Positions 7,790-15,463 of a stretch of 64,000 nucleotides of DNA are shown here, one piece after another (the first letter of the stretch is position 1; the number at the start of each line of letters is the position of its first letter). Origin of the DNA: Methylobacterium sp. GXS13 (GTDB lineage: Bacteria; Pseudomonadota; Alphaproteobacteria; Rhizobiales; Beijerinckiaceae); NCBI RefSeq assembly GCF_001455965.1, contig NZ_LKKO01000026.1, positions 1-64,000 on the forward strand, written 5' to 3'. The translations under genes were made by a program, and so were the position numbers. The notes below the pieces were generated by a model. It ran no database searches. It worked only from the letters and a program-made list of their open reading frames with translations, and was not told the DNA's origin.

Positions 7790-8253
7790 TCCTCCCCGCG
7801 GGCGACGGTCAGAAACTCGACCCGGGTGGCGGCGGTGCGCCGTGCCGCCTGCCGACGATCGGCGTCGGCCCGCCGGGCTGCGGGTTCCAGCGCCGCCTCG
7901 ACCCGGGCGCGCCGAGCCGGATCCTGCCAGAGCGCGTCGAGGGTCGCGGCGAGCCGCGCCTTCGTGCGGTCGCGGCCGAGATGGTAGGCGAAGCCGCTGG
8001 CCCCGTCGGGCAGCCGGATCGCCGCCCGCGTCACGCTGACCTCACCGAGGTTGAACGGCCGCCCGTCGCCGCCGATCCGGCCCGTGGCCATCACCAGCCC
8101 GGTCTCCGGCGGACGCAGATCCTCGACGGCAGGCGGTGCGAGGGCCTTCACCGCGGCGTCTAGGTCGTCGCGGTTGGCGTCGGCGCACAGCGCCATCACG
8201 GCCTGCCGTGCCGCGATCTCCTCGGGATCCGGTTGAAGTGGGCGCGTCGCCAT
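7786..8253 (-). CDS. phnG: Phosphonate C-P lyase system protein PhnG
   Basis: The 155-residue protein contains the family blocks RPPETGLVMATGRIGGDGRP, FNLGEVSVTRAAIRL and GRDRTKARLAATLDALWQD. PhnG is a core subunit of C-P lyase. I choose ATG 8253 (MATRPLQPDPEEIAARQ) because it is preceded by AGAGGGATTCGCG and because the longer frame would start inside the operator palindrome. It is the first gene of the C-P lyase operon. A perfect palindrome (8275-8296) and a PHO-box-like repeat (8314-8331) lie directly upstream, indicating control by PhnF and possibly by PhoB. Confidence 0.94.
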   Translation of the reverse strand: MATRPLQPDPEEIAARQAVMALCADANRDDLDAAVKALAPPAVEDLRPPETGLVMATGRIGGDGRPFNLGEVSVTRAAIRLPDGASGFAYHLGRDRTKARLAATLDALWQDPARRARVEAALEPAARRADADRRQAARRTAATRVEFLTVARGED

Positions 8254-8274
8254 CGCGAATCCCTCTGTCGAGTT

Positions 8275-8296
8275 GTTGTCTAGTCGTGTAGACAAC
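8275..8296. promoter_or_regulatory. Probable PhnF (GntR-type) operator between phnG and phnF
   Basis: GTTGTCTA (8275-8282) and TAGACAAC (8289-8296) are perfect 8-base inverted arms around GTCGTG. The GTnTA/TAnAC core is typical of GntR-family operators. It sits 22 bases upstream of phnG and 37 upstream of phnF, so one bound dimer could control both directions. Confidence 0.75.
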
Positions 8297-8313
8297 TAGC
8301 GTGCCGGGCGCAA

Positions 8314-8331
8314 ATGAAGTTTGGATGACAG
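8314..8331 (-). promoter_or_regulatory. PHO-box-like direct repeat upstream of phnG
   Basis: On the minus strand the site reads CTGTCAT-CCAA-ACTTCAT: a perfect first half-site of the PhoB consensus (CTGTCAT), 4 bases, then a 4/7 second half-site. The 7-4-7 spacing fits PhoB tandem binding. It points toward phnG. Confidence 0.5.
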
Positions 8332-8332
8332 C

Positions 8333-9076
8333 ATGGATGCACAGGAACAGGCGCCCAGCCTCGTCCGGGGCGAGGGACTGACGGCATGGCGGCAGATCGC
8401 CGACGCGCTGACGGCCGACATCGCCGGCGGGCGCTACGTGCCGGGCCAGCAGATGCCGACCGAGGCGGCTTTGGCCGCGCGCTTCGCGGTCAACCGGCAC
8501 ACGGTCCGGCGCGCGCTCGCCGCCCTGGCGGAGGGCGGCCTGGTGCGCGCCAGCCAGGGGCGCGGCACCTTCGTGGAGGAGGCGCCGCTCGCCTACCCGA
8601 TCGGCCCGCGCACCCGCTTCTCCGAGATCGTCACCGGGGCGGGGCGCGAGGCCTGGGGCGACCTCCTCGCCTCCGCCACCGTCCCGGCCGGCCCCAAGCA
8701 GGCGGCGGCGCTGGCGATCGAGCCGGGCGCGCCGATCGTCGAACTGCTGACGACCCACCGGGCGGACGATGCCCCGATCTCGACCGCGCAGACCTGGCTG
8801 CCCCTGCCACGCTTCTCCGGCTTCGCCGCGGCCTATGCCGAGCGCGGCTCGATCACCCGGGCGTTCGCGGCCTGCGGGGTCCACGACTACACCCGGCTCT
8901 CGACGCGGATCCGCGCCCGGCCGGCCGACGCCCAGGAGGCGGAACGCCTCGACATCGCCCCCGGGCGGGTCGTCATGGTGGTGTCGAGCGTCAACATCGA
9001 CTCCGCGGGTCTGCCGATCCAGGCGAACCGCACCCTGTTCGCCGCCGACCGGGTCGAGCTGGTGATCGGCGGCTAG
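8333..9076 (+). CDS. phnF: Phosphonate metabolism transcriptional regulator PhnF (GntR/HutC type)
   Basis: The 247-residue protein has an N-terminal winged helix (WRQIADALTADIAGGRYVPG, then QQMPTEAALAARFAVNRHTV, RRALAALAEGGLV) and a C-terminal UTRA effector domain (about 90-245; RFSEIVTGAGRE, RADDAPISTAQTWLPL). The pattern matches PhnF of the HutC subfamily, which represses phn genes until a ligand binds. The ATG at 8333 is used; an in-frame TTG at 8321 is less likely. It is divergent from phnG across a perfect palindrome that is its probable operator. Confidence 0.92.
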   Translation: MDAQEQAPSLVRGEGLTAWRQIADALTADIAGGRYVPGQQMPTEAALAARFAVNRHTVRRALAALAEGGLVRASQGRGTFVEEAPLAYPIGPRTRFSEIVTGAGREAWGDLLASATVPAGPKQAAALAIEPGAPIVELLTTHRADDAPISTAQTWLPLPRFSGFAAAYAERGSITRAFAACGVHDYTRLSTRIRARPADAQEAERLDIAPGRVVMVVSSVNIDSAGLPIQANRTLFAADRVELVIGG

Positions 9077-9115
9077 AGCGCGCGCAGCCGAATCGGATCG
9101 AGGACTTGGCGTCGC

Positions 9116-9985
9116 TCAGCGCGCCGCCGGACCGATGATCGCCCGGCGCAGGCGGGTCGAGACCCAGTCGATCGCCGCCACGGTGGCGAGGATCATCAGC
9201 ACCAGGAACGCGACCTGCTTCAGCTCCAGCACGCGGATCAGCTCGGTCAGGTACTGGCCGATGCCGCCCGCCCCGACGATGCCGATGATCGTGGCCGAGC
9301 GGGTGTTCGATTCGAAGAAGTACAACACCTGGCTCGCCAGCACCGGCAGCACCCCGGGGATCAGCCCGAACCGGATGCGGTGCAGGGCCGAGCCACCCGA
9401 GGCGACGACGCCCTCGCCGGGTTTTCGGTCGCAGGTCTCGATCGCCTCCGAGAACAGCTTGCCGAACGCCCCGAAATCCGAGCACGCGATGGCGAGCATG
9501 CCCGCGAAGGGGCCGAGGCCGACGACGTTGATCCAGATCAGCGCCCAGATCAGCACGTCCACGGAGCGCATCACGTCGAGCCCCCGGCGCACGGCGAAAT
9601 GCGCGAACGGGTTGGGCACGACGTTGCGGGCGGCGAGCAGCGCCACCGGGAAGGCAAGGATCGCCGCCGTCAGGGTCCCCAGGAAAGCGATGCCCAGGGT
9701 TTCGCCCAGGGCGTGCAGGAAGGTCCAGAACTGACCCTCCGGCGACGGCGGCAGCATCAGCACCGCGAAGGTGCCGAGTCGTCCGAGGCCGTTGAAGATT
9801 CGCGCGGGCGACATCTCGAACTGCCAGGCTCCGAAGCCGGCCAGCCCGATCACGGCGCAGACGATCACCACCACGCGCAGCCGTGCGGCCCGGTCCGTCC
9901 GGAACTGCGCCGGATAGCGGGCGCGCAGGCGCGCGAGATCGGCCCGGGCCTCGGCCCGCAGGGTCTCGGAGCGGGCGGCGCTCAT
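9116..9985 (-). CDS. phnE: Phosphonate ABC transporter permease PhnE (second copy)
   Basis: The 289-residue integral membrane protein has a cytoplasmic N-terminus, about six hydrophobic segments and the inner-membrane permease loop GVVASGGSALHRIRFGLIPG, followed by SATIIGIVGAGGIGQYL. These are diagnostic of PhnE. It should import phosphonates across the inner membrane with PhnC (ATPase) and PhnD (binding protein). ATG 9985 overlaps the stop of the first permease gene (ATGA). Two tandem phnE genes are common in alphaproteobacteria and probably form a heterodimer. Confidence 0.93.
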   Translation of the reverse strand: MSAARSETLRAEARADLARLRARYPAQFRTDRAARLRVVVIVCAVIGLAGFGAWQFEMSPARIFNGLGRLGTFAVLMLPPSPEGQFWTFLHALGETLGIAFLGTLTAAILAFPVALLAARNVVPNPFAHFAVRRGLDVMRSVDVLIWALIWINVVGLGPFAGMLAIACSDFGAFGKLFSEAIETCDRKPGEGVVASGGSALHRIRFGLIPGVLPVLASQVLYFFESNTRSATIIGIVGAGGIGQYLTELIRVLELKQVAFLVLMILATVAAIDWVSTRLRRAIIGPAAR

Positions 9986-10863
9986 CGGGCTTCCTCGCTG
10001 CCGGTCAGCCGGTGCCGGACCTGCTCGGTGGCGAGGTCGATGCAGATGACGGTGAGGATGATCAGCCCGAGGATCGCGCTGACATCCGCGTAGTAGAAGT
10101 TGCGGATCGCAGCCAGGAATTCCTGGCCGATGCCGCCCGCGCCGACGAAGCCCAGCACCGCCGCCCCCCGGACGTTGATCTCGAAGCGCAGCAGCGCATA
10201 GGAGGCGAAGTTCGACAGGACCTGCGGGAGGACCGCGAAGCGCACGGTCTCGATCCAGCTGGCGCCCGAAGCCGAGAGGCCCTCGACCGGGCGCATGTCG
10301 ATGTTCTCGACCACCTCGGAGAACAGCTTGCCGAGCGCCCCCGTCGTGTGGACCGCCAGGGCCAGCACGCCGACCATCGGGCCGAGGCCGAAGGCGATCA
10401 CGAACAGCAATGCGAAGACCACGTCCGGAATCGTGCGGCACACTTCCAGGAAGCGCTTGGCCACGAACCGCACCACGGGCGACCGCACCAGGTTGGCGGC
10501 GGCCACGAAGCTGAGGGTGAAGCCCGCGAGGCCGCCGAGCAGGGTGCCGAGATAGGCGATCAGCACGGTCTCGCCGAGCAGGGCGAGCCATTTGGGCAGG
10601 CCCCAGTACCAGGCGCGCACGTCCTCCAGCGGATGTTCGAGGCCGACCGGCGGCCAGATTTGCGCGAGATAGGCGGTGAATTTGCCGATATTCTCCGCAA
10701 AGACCAGCGGGCGCACCTCGGCGGCGAGCCCGGCGAGCAGCGCCAGCACCGCGACGACCGCGAAGCTCGCGAGCGTGCGGCCCGGCGCGGCGCCGCTTGC
10801 CGCCGCGTACAGGCCGGAGAGGGCGGCTTCCCGCTCCGGCGGCAGGGGTGTCAGGCCGCGCAA
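9982..10863 (-). CDS. phnE: Phosphonate ABC transporter permease PhnE (first copy)
   Basis: The 293-residue permease has hydrophobic segments near residues 33-50, 92-115, 150-170 and toward the C-terminus. It carries the loop GLSASGASWIETVRFAVLPQ and AAVLGFVGAGGIGQEFLAAI. The first 30 residues are soluble, and an acidic/aromatic periplasmic stretch (WPPVGLEHPLEDVRAWYWGL) follows the first helix, as in other PhnE1 proteins. It lies just after phnD (25-base gap) and overlaps the second permease gene. The two differ clearly in sequence, so this is not a recent duplication. Confidence 0.93.
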   Translation of the reverse strand: MRGLTPLPPEREAALSGLYAAASGAAPGRTLASFAVVAVLALLAGLAAEVRPLVFAENIGKFTAYLAQIWPPVGLEHPLEDVRAWYWGLPKWLALLGETVLIAYLGTLLGGLAGFTLSFVAAANLVRSPVVRFVAKRFLEVCRTIPDVVFALLFVIAFGLGPMVGVLALAVHTTGALGKLFSEVVENIDMRPVEGLSASGASWIETVRFAVLPQVLSNFASYALLRFEINVRGAAVLGFVGAGGIGQEFLAAIRNFYYADVSAILGLIILTVICIDLATEQVRHRLTGSEEAR

Positions 10864-10888
10864 GGCAGGCGTCCGATCAAGATTGCGA

Positions 10889-11818
10889 TCAGGATTTCTT
10901 GCGCTGCTCGTCGTTGGCCTTCAGCATGTCGATGATCGGCTGGTAATCCTTGAGCGTCACCGGGGTGAGGCTGAGATCCTTGCCGTCGGATAGCTTGTCG
11001 AATGCCGCCTTGTCGGCCTTCGGCACGTCGAGGAAGGCCTGGCGGATCTTGGCCTTCAGGTCGTCCGGCAGGCTCGCCAGCACGGCGTAGGGGCCTTCCG
11101 GCAGGAAGTCGGACTTGAACACCACCCGGAAGTCCGACTTCTGCATCGGCGTGCCGTCGGGCTTCTTCAGCATGCCCTTCGTGATCATGCGGGTCACGAT
11201 CGAGTCGGTCTCGGAGTTCCACAGGTTGGCGGCGGCGTCGACGGTGCCCTGGGTCAGGGCCAGGACGGCATTCTCGTGGCTGCCGGCAAACACCGCCTTG
11301 GCGAAATGCTTGTCCACGTCGAAGCCGGCCCGCTTCAGGAAGAAGCGCGGGGCCTGGTTGCCGGAGGTGGAGTTCGGATCGACCAAGGCGAGGTTCTTGC
11401 CCTTGAGGTCCTCGATCGTCTTGTACGGGCTGGAGGCCAGCGTGTAGATCACCGAGTAATAGCCCGAGGCGCCGGTCTCGTGCTGCGGGTTCACCATCGG
11501 ATCGACCTTCACGCCGGTCATCACGGCCCGGGCGAAGGAAGCCGGCCCGTAGAACGCGATCTGGATGTTGCCGGCCCGCTGGCCCTCGATCACCGCGGCG
11601 TAGTCGCTGGCGACCCGCAGCTTCACCGGCACGCCGATCGTCCTGGTCAGGTAATCCGCCAGGGGGGCATAGCGGTCGTTGGTGCCGCTGGCGTTCTCCA
11701 TCGGGATGACCGCCAGGGTCAGCTCGGGATACTTTGCCTTCCAGTCCTGGGCGGTGGCCGGCAGGCCGAACAGGGTGAACGCCGCAGCGGCGGCGGCAAG
11801 GGTGCGTCGGGTGATCAT
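10889..11818 (-). CDS. phnD: Phosphonate ABC transporter substrate-binding protein PhnD
   Basis: The 309-residue protein has a cleavable signal peptide (MITRRTLAAAAAAFTLFGLP, cut near ATAQ|DW). The body is PhnD-like: ENASGTNDRYAPLADYLTRT, QIAFYGPASFARAV, GYYSVIYTLASSPYKTIEDL and the ligand loop LVDPNSTSGNQAPRFFL. STSG matches the phosphonate-binding serine/threonine patch of the family. It works in the periplasm and hands ligand to the PhnE permeases. The RR in the signal has no full Tat motif. It sits 134 bases after phnC. Confidence 0.93.
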   Translation of the reverse strand: MITRRTLAAAAAAFTLFGLPATAQDWKAKYPELTLAVIPMENASGTNDRYAPLADYLTRTIGVPVKLRVASDYAAVIEGQRAGNIQIAFYGPASFARAVMTGVKVDPMVNPQHETGASGYYSVIYTLASSPYKTIEDLKGKNLALVDPNSTSGNQAPRFFLKRAGFDVDKHFAKAVFAGSHENAVLALTQGTVDAAANLWNSETDSIVTRMITKGMLKKPDGTPMQKSDFRVVFKSDFLPEGPYAVLASLPDDLKAKIRQAFLDVPKADKAAFDKLSDGKDLSLTPVTLKDYQPIIDMLKANDEQRKKS

Positions 11819-11952
11819 CGTGTGGTCCTCAAAGTGGTCTCGGGCGCGGAATCGGCCGGCCGCGCATTCGGCGCATCCGATCCGGTCAGGCGTTTCCGTC
11901 CGTTGTTGTTGGGAGCCTCAAGCACAGCGCACCGGTGACCGGCGCCAATGGC

Positions 11953-12801
11953 TCAGGCGCCGATGGCAGCCTCGCGGATGGGCTGAGCCGGGACGAGGCC
12001 GGGCAGCCCTGGCATGGCGGCCCGCTGCTCCGCCTCGCGCGCCGCGGAATCGTCGAGCACCTCACCGGCCTCCAGACCGTAGAGGCGGCGGGCCACGTCC
12101 TCGGTAAGGTCGAACGGGCCGCCCTCGAACACCACCCGGCCGGCGGCGTGCCCGACGAGGCGGTCGCAATAGGCGCGGGCGAGGTCCAGGGAGTGCAGGT
12201 TGCACAGCACGGTGATGCCGTAGCGCCGGTTCACGGCGGCCAGGGCATCCATCACCAGGCGGGTGTTGCGCGGGTCCAGTGAGGCCACCGGCTCGTCGGC
12301 CAGCAGGATCTCGGGCTCCTGCACGAGCGCCCGGGCGATGGCGACGCGCTGCTGCTGGCCACCCGACAGGCCATCGGCCCGCTGGCCGGCGAACTCGCCC
12401 ATATCGAAGCTTTCCAGGGCGGCGAGCGCCATGGCCCGGTCCTCGTCCGACCACATCCGGAGCAGGGCGCGGTGGGTCGGCACGTGGCTGAGGCGGCCCA
12501 TCAGCACGTTGGTCATCACGTCGAGGCGGCCGACCAGGTTGAACTGCTGGAAGATCATGGCGCAGCGGGTGCGCCATTCCCGCAGGGGCCGGCCCGTCAG
12601 GCCGGTGACATCGCGCCCGTCATAGAGGATGCGTCCGGAACTCGGGTCGGCCAGGCGGTTGATCAGACGCAACAAGGTCGATTTGCCGGCTCCAGACCGA
12701 CCGATGACGCCGACGAAGCTGCCCCGCTCGATCTTCAGTGAAACGCCGTCGACGGCACGGCGGCCGCTGTATTGACGCGTCAGGTCTTCGACGACGAGCA
12801 T
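11953..12801 (-). CDS. phnC: Phosphonate ABC transporter ATP-binding protein PhnC
   Basis: The 282-residue ATPase has Walker [11 protein letters not shown]-loop [13 protein letters not shown], signature [16 protein letters not shown], Walker [13 protein letters not shown] and the H-loop [31 protein letters not shown] is typical of PhnC. It powers phosphonate import with PhnD and two PhnE. The C-terminal 35 residues form a low-similarity tail. It is the first gene of a minus-strand phnC-D-E1-E2 unit with its own promoter region; a PHO-box-like repeat lies 46 bases upstream. Confidence 0.93.
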   Translation of the reverse strand: MLVVEDLTRQYSGRRAVDGVSLKIERGSFVGVIGRSGAGKSTLLRLINRLADPSSGRILYDGRDVTGLTGRPLREWRTRCAMIFQQFNLVGRLDVMTNVLMGRLSHVPTHRALLRMWSDEDRAMALAALESFDMGEFAGQRADGLSGGQQQRVAIARALVQEPEILLADEPVASLDPRNTRLVMDALAAVNRRYGITVLCNLHSLDLARAYCDRLVGHAAGRVVFEGGPFDLTEDVARRLYGLEAGEVLDDSAAREAEQRAAMPGLPGLVPAQPIREAAIGA

Positions 12802-12846
12802 AAATATCGGTCCGCTGCGGAATGGGCGCAGCTAAACGCCTCTTCG

Positions 12847-12864
12847 GCGACAATTGGATGACGA
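12847..12864 (-). promoter_or_regulatory. PHO-box-like direct repeat upstream of phnC
   Basis: The minus strand reads TCGTCAT-CCAA-TTGTCGC, a 7-4-7 arrangement with 5/7 and 4/7 matches to CTGTCAT. The 4-base spacer CCAA is the same as at the phnG site. It points toward phnC. Confidence 0.45.
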
Positions 12865-13037
12865 ATACAATTCCTTTTATTTAGTCGGCGCACAAATCTG
12901 GTGTCGTGGCGCCTGGACAACCGGCCGGGCGACAGTGTCTTCCGTCACGACGATCCGAGAGAGCTTGCGCAGCCAAACGCTGCATCTGTGTCGGGGCCGT
13001 CCACGGAGCCCCGCAGGGACCTCGCGCCCGCGTCCCC

Positions 13038-13391
13038 TCAGGCGGCGTCCGGTACCGACGCAACCCCGTGGATTTCACCCCAAGTCTTGAGCGCCATGAT
13101 CACGGGCCCGAGCGTCCGGCCGCGGGCGGTCAGGCTGTACTCAACCTTGGGCGGGACCTGAGGATAGATTGTCCGATCGACGAGCCCGTCCGCCTCCAAA
13201 TCCCGGAGCTGGTTGGTGAGCATCCGCTGCGTGCAGTTTTGCAAGATCCGTCGCAACGCACCGAAGCGCATCGGACCCGCCAGCAAATGAAAGAGGATCA
13301 CGCCCTTCCATTTTCCGTCGATCAACTGAAGTGTCGCTTCGACCGGGCAGCCGGGCCCGCAATCCAGACGCGAATGACGAGTGCGCGCCAT
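13038..13391 (-). CDS. HxlR family transcriptional regulator
   Basis: The 117-residue protein has the N-terminal cysteine pair typical of HxlR (DCGPGCPVEATLQLIDGKWK), then ILFHLLAGPMRFGALRRIL, TQRMLTNQLRDLEADGLVDR and the wing YPQVPPKVEYSLTARGRTL. HxlR proteins are small winged-helix regulators, often of detoxification genes. The first Cys may be redox sensitive as in related regulators, but this is inference. It is divergent from a SnoaL-like gene, its likely target. The inverted repeat at 13390-13414 overlaps its start codon and could be an autoregulatory operator. Confidence 0.88.
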   Translation of the reverse strand: MARTRHSRLDCGPGCPVEATLQLIDGKWKGVILFHLLAGPMRFGALRRILQNCTQRMLTNQLRDLEADGLVDRTIYPQVPPKVEYSLTARGRTLGPVIMALKTWGEIHGVASVPDAA

Positions 13392-13414
13392 AGTGGTATC
13401 CTTATCGACACTAT
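13390..13414. promoter_or_regulatory. Candidate HxlR operator
   Basis: ATAGTG (13390-13395) and CACTAT (13409-13414) are perfect inverted arms separated by 13 bases. The site overlaps the HxlR start codon and lies in the divergent promoter region. Confidence 0.4.
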
Positions 13415-13554
13415 CTGCTGTACATGTGCGTTCTTGCGCAGGACGGCACGATACCTATCCTGTCTGTCATTCAGCAAGTCGAACAACAGGACGCGTCCCG
13501 CGTGCTGTCAGGCTTCCGCTGCGGAAGCCATCGACGGCAAGACTGGAGATGACG

Positions 13555-13929
13555 ATGGACAGCGGCGCACTGAGAATCGTGCAGGACTGGTACCGGACCG
13601 GAAATCCCGATCTGTTGTCGCCGGACATCGAATGGCGGGTGCTGGAGAGCTTTCCTGCGGGCGGGATCTATCGTGGGCGGGACGACGTCATCGGTCGCTT
13701 CTTTCCATCCGTGAAGGCGCATTTCAGCGCCTACGAAACACATCCGAAGACCTTCATGGCCGACGGCGAAACCGTCATCACGACCGGCCACTATCGCATT
13801 TCCAGCCCGTCCGGCGTTCCTGGCGAAGCGGATTTCGCGCATGTTTGGACGGTCCGCGACGCAGCCCTCGTGGCATTCCGGCAGATCGCGGACACCGCCG
13901 CGATCAATGCGCGCTCAGGAGGATGCTGA
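13555..13929 (+). CDS. SnoaL-like (NTF2-fold) protein
   Basis: The 124-residue protein fits the SnoaL/NTF2 fold: ALRIVQDWYRTGNPDLLSP, IEWRVLESFPAGGIYRGRDD, VIGRFFPSVKAHFSAYETHP and the late strand FAHVWTVRDAALVAFRQIAD. Such proteins are cytoplasmic, with diverse or unknown catalytic roles, and are often induced with HxlR regulators. I choose ATG 13555 because GGAG lies six bases upstream; ATG 13549 would abut that site. It is the only gene on this side of the HxlR divergent promoter. Substrate unknown. Confidence 0.75.
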   Translation: MDSGALRIVQDWYRTGNPDLLSPDIEWRVLESFPAGGIYRGRDDVIGRFFPSVKAHFSAYETHPKTFMADGETVITTGHYRISSPSGVPGEADFAHVWTVRDAALVAFRQIADTAAINARSGGC

Positions 13930-14125
13930 TGTCGGAGCGTCCTGATCTTGGGCGTGGCTCGCATCGAACCCCTGGATGATCGGCTCCCGATCGCTCCGGA
14001 AGATGCACGGATGGGAACGATCAGCCGAAGACCGAGACGGGTTTTCAAAGTCCGCTGCCGCTCGTGCGTTCCGCCTCGAGGACAGACCGTGCGTCGCCTT
14101 GGCGTACGCTCGACATGGCGGAGCG

Positions 14126-14758
14126 CTACGCTCCCGCCCAGCTCGCGTACCGCTCCAGAAATTCTTCGATGGGAAGCGCGCGGAAGTCCGGAAGCGCCCG
14201 GCGCAGGCGCTCGTGGTCCCAATCCCACCAGGCGAGACGCTCCAGCCGCTCGGCGATCGGCTCGGGAAAGCGGCGGCGCACCGGCCGGGCCGGATTGCCG
14301 ACGACGATCGTGTAGGCCGGGACATCCCGCGTGACGATCGCCCCCGCCCCCACCACCGCGCCGGTGCCGATGGTTCGGCCTGGCAGGACCACCACGCCGT
14401 GGCCGATCCAGACGTCATGGCCGATGGTCACCGGGCTCGCCCGGCGGCGCGCGAAGAAGGCATCCTCATCGGCCTCCTCGGGCCAGTAGGCATGGGCGCG
14501 GTAGGTGAAATGCGCTTGGCTTGCGCGCTCCATCGGGTGGTTGCCCGGGTTGATCCGCACGCTGGCGGCAATCGAGCAGAACTTGCCGATGGTGGTGTAG
14601 ATCACCTCGCCATCCTGGGCGATGTAGGAATAATCGTCGAGGACGCTTTCGGTCAGGCGCGTGCGCGGGCCGATCTCGGTGTAGCGGCCGAGATGGCACT
14701 CGACGATCCGGGCGCTCGGATCAATTGCGGGAGCGAGGCCGAGATGCCGCTCAGCCAT
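14126..14758 (-). CDS. Phosphonate-associated hexapeptide-repeat acyltransferase (DapH/LpxA type)
   Basis: The 210-residue protein is a left-handed beta-helix acyltransferase with clear hexapeptide rungs: [88 protein letters not shown] and [16 protein letters not shown]. This subtype recurs beside C-P lyase genes and is named in databases as a phosphonate-metabolism transferase; the reaction is not settled. The start at 14758 overlaps the DUF1045 stop region by 8 bases, so the two are coupled. It is separated from the main phn genes by the HxlR/SnoaL pair. Confidence 0.87.
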   Translation of the reverse strand: MAERHLGLAPAIDPSARIVECHLGRYTEIGPRTRLTESVLDDYSYIAQDGEVIYTTIGKFCSIAASVRINPGNHPMERASQAHFTYRAHAYWPEEADEDAFFARRRASPVTIGHDVWIGHGVVVLPGRTIGTGAVVGAGAIVTRDVPAYTIVVGNPARPVRRRFPEPIAERLERLAWWDWDHERLRRALPDFRALPIEEFLERYASWAGA

Positions 14759-15437
14759 GGTCGCCCCCGAAGGGCAGGCGCGCGAGGAGCCGGAACGGCG
14801 CGGACCCGTCCTGGGACAGGAGGCACACGGCATCGATCACCGCGGGCGCCGGCCTCGAGGCCGCGTAGGCTTCGGTCAGGCGTCTGAGCCAGACGGCGCG
14901 GTCGGGCTCCGGCAGGGCGTCGGTCAGCGTCATGTGGAACCGGAAGGCTTCGAAGACATACGGATAACCCCAGCGGGCCAGTAGCGCGCGGCCGCGGGGA
15001 TCGAGGCGCTCGGGGCGACGCTTGGCGCGCTCGGCCTCCGAGAGCGGCGCCCGCAGCGGTTCGAGGGCGGCGACGCATTCGGCGGCCAGCAGGCCGAGTT
15101 CCGGCGGCGGGGCTTCGGGCACCAGGGCGAGGAACGGCCCGAGCGCGGCGACAACCAGCGGGCCCAGCGCCACCGGCGGGTGCCCGGCCGCAAGGTCCCG
15201 GGCCATGGCGAGAAGGTCGGCCTCCTCGGCCGCCGGGGCGAGGCGCAGCGGCGCCTTGAGGGTCGCGTGGAAGCCGTAGATCCGGGCGCCCGCCGTGACG
15301 GCGGCGAGATCGCCGAGCCCGTCCGGATGCGGGACAGGGGCACCGGCGGCATTGTCGTAGCCGAGCACGGCGTTGCCGAAGGCCGCGAGGCCCGAGCCGG
15401 GCGCGGGGAGCCAGTAGAGGGCGTAGCGGCGCGTCAT
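14751..15437 (-). CDS. DUF1045 phosphonate-operon protein (2H phosphoesterase-like)
   Basis: The 228-residue protein starts [20 protein letters not shown] and carries two H-x-T motifs, [11 protein letters not shown] and [11 protein letters not shown]. This is the 2H phosphoesterase arrangement, in which paired His/Thr hydrolyse cyclic phosphates. DUF1045 proteins occur almost only in phn gene clusters. A role on the 1,2-cyclic phosphate made by C-P lyase (the job of PhnP or PhnPP in other species) is plausible here because no phnP is visible in the window. That link is inference. It overlaps the hexapeptide transferase gene. Confidence 0.85.
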   Translation of the reverse strand: MTRRYALYWLPAPGSGLAAFGNAVLGYDNAAGAPVPHPDGLGDLAAVTAGARIYGFHATLKAPLRLAPAAEEADLLAMARDLAAGHPPVALGPLVVAALGPFLALVPEAPPPELGLLAAECVAALEPLRAPLSEAERAKRRPERLDPRGRALLARWGYPYVFEAFRFHMTLTDALPEPDRAVWLRRLTEAYAASRPAPAVIDAVCLLSQDGSAPFRLLARLPFGGDHG

Positions 15438-15463
15438 GTCCCGGTCTCCGGCTCCCGGCGCGG

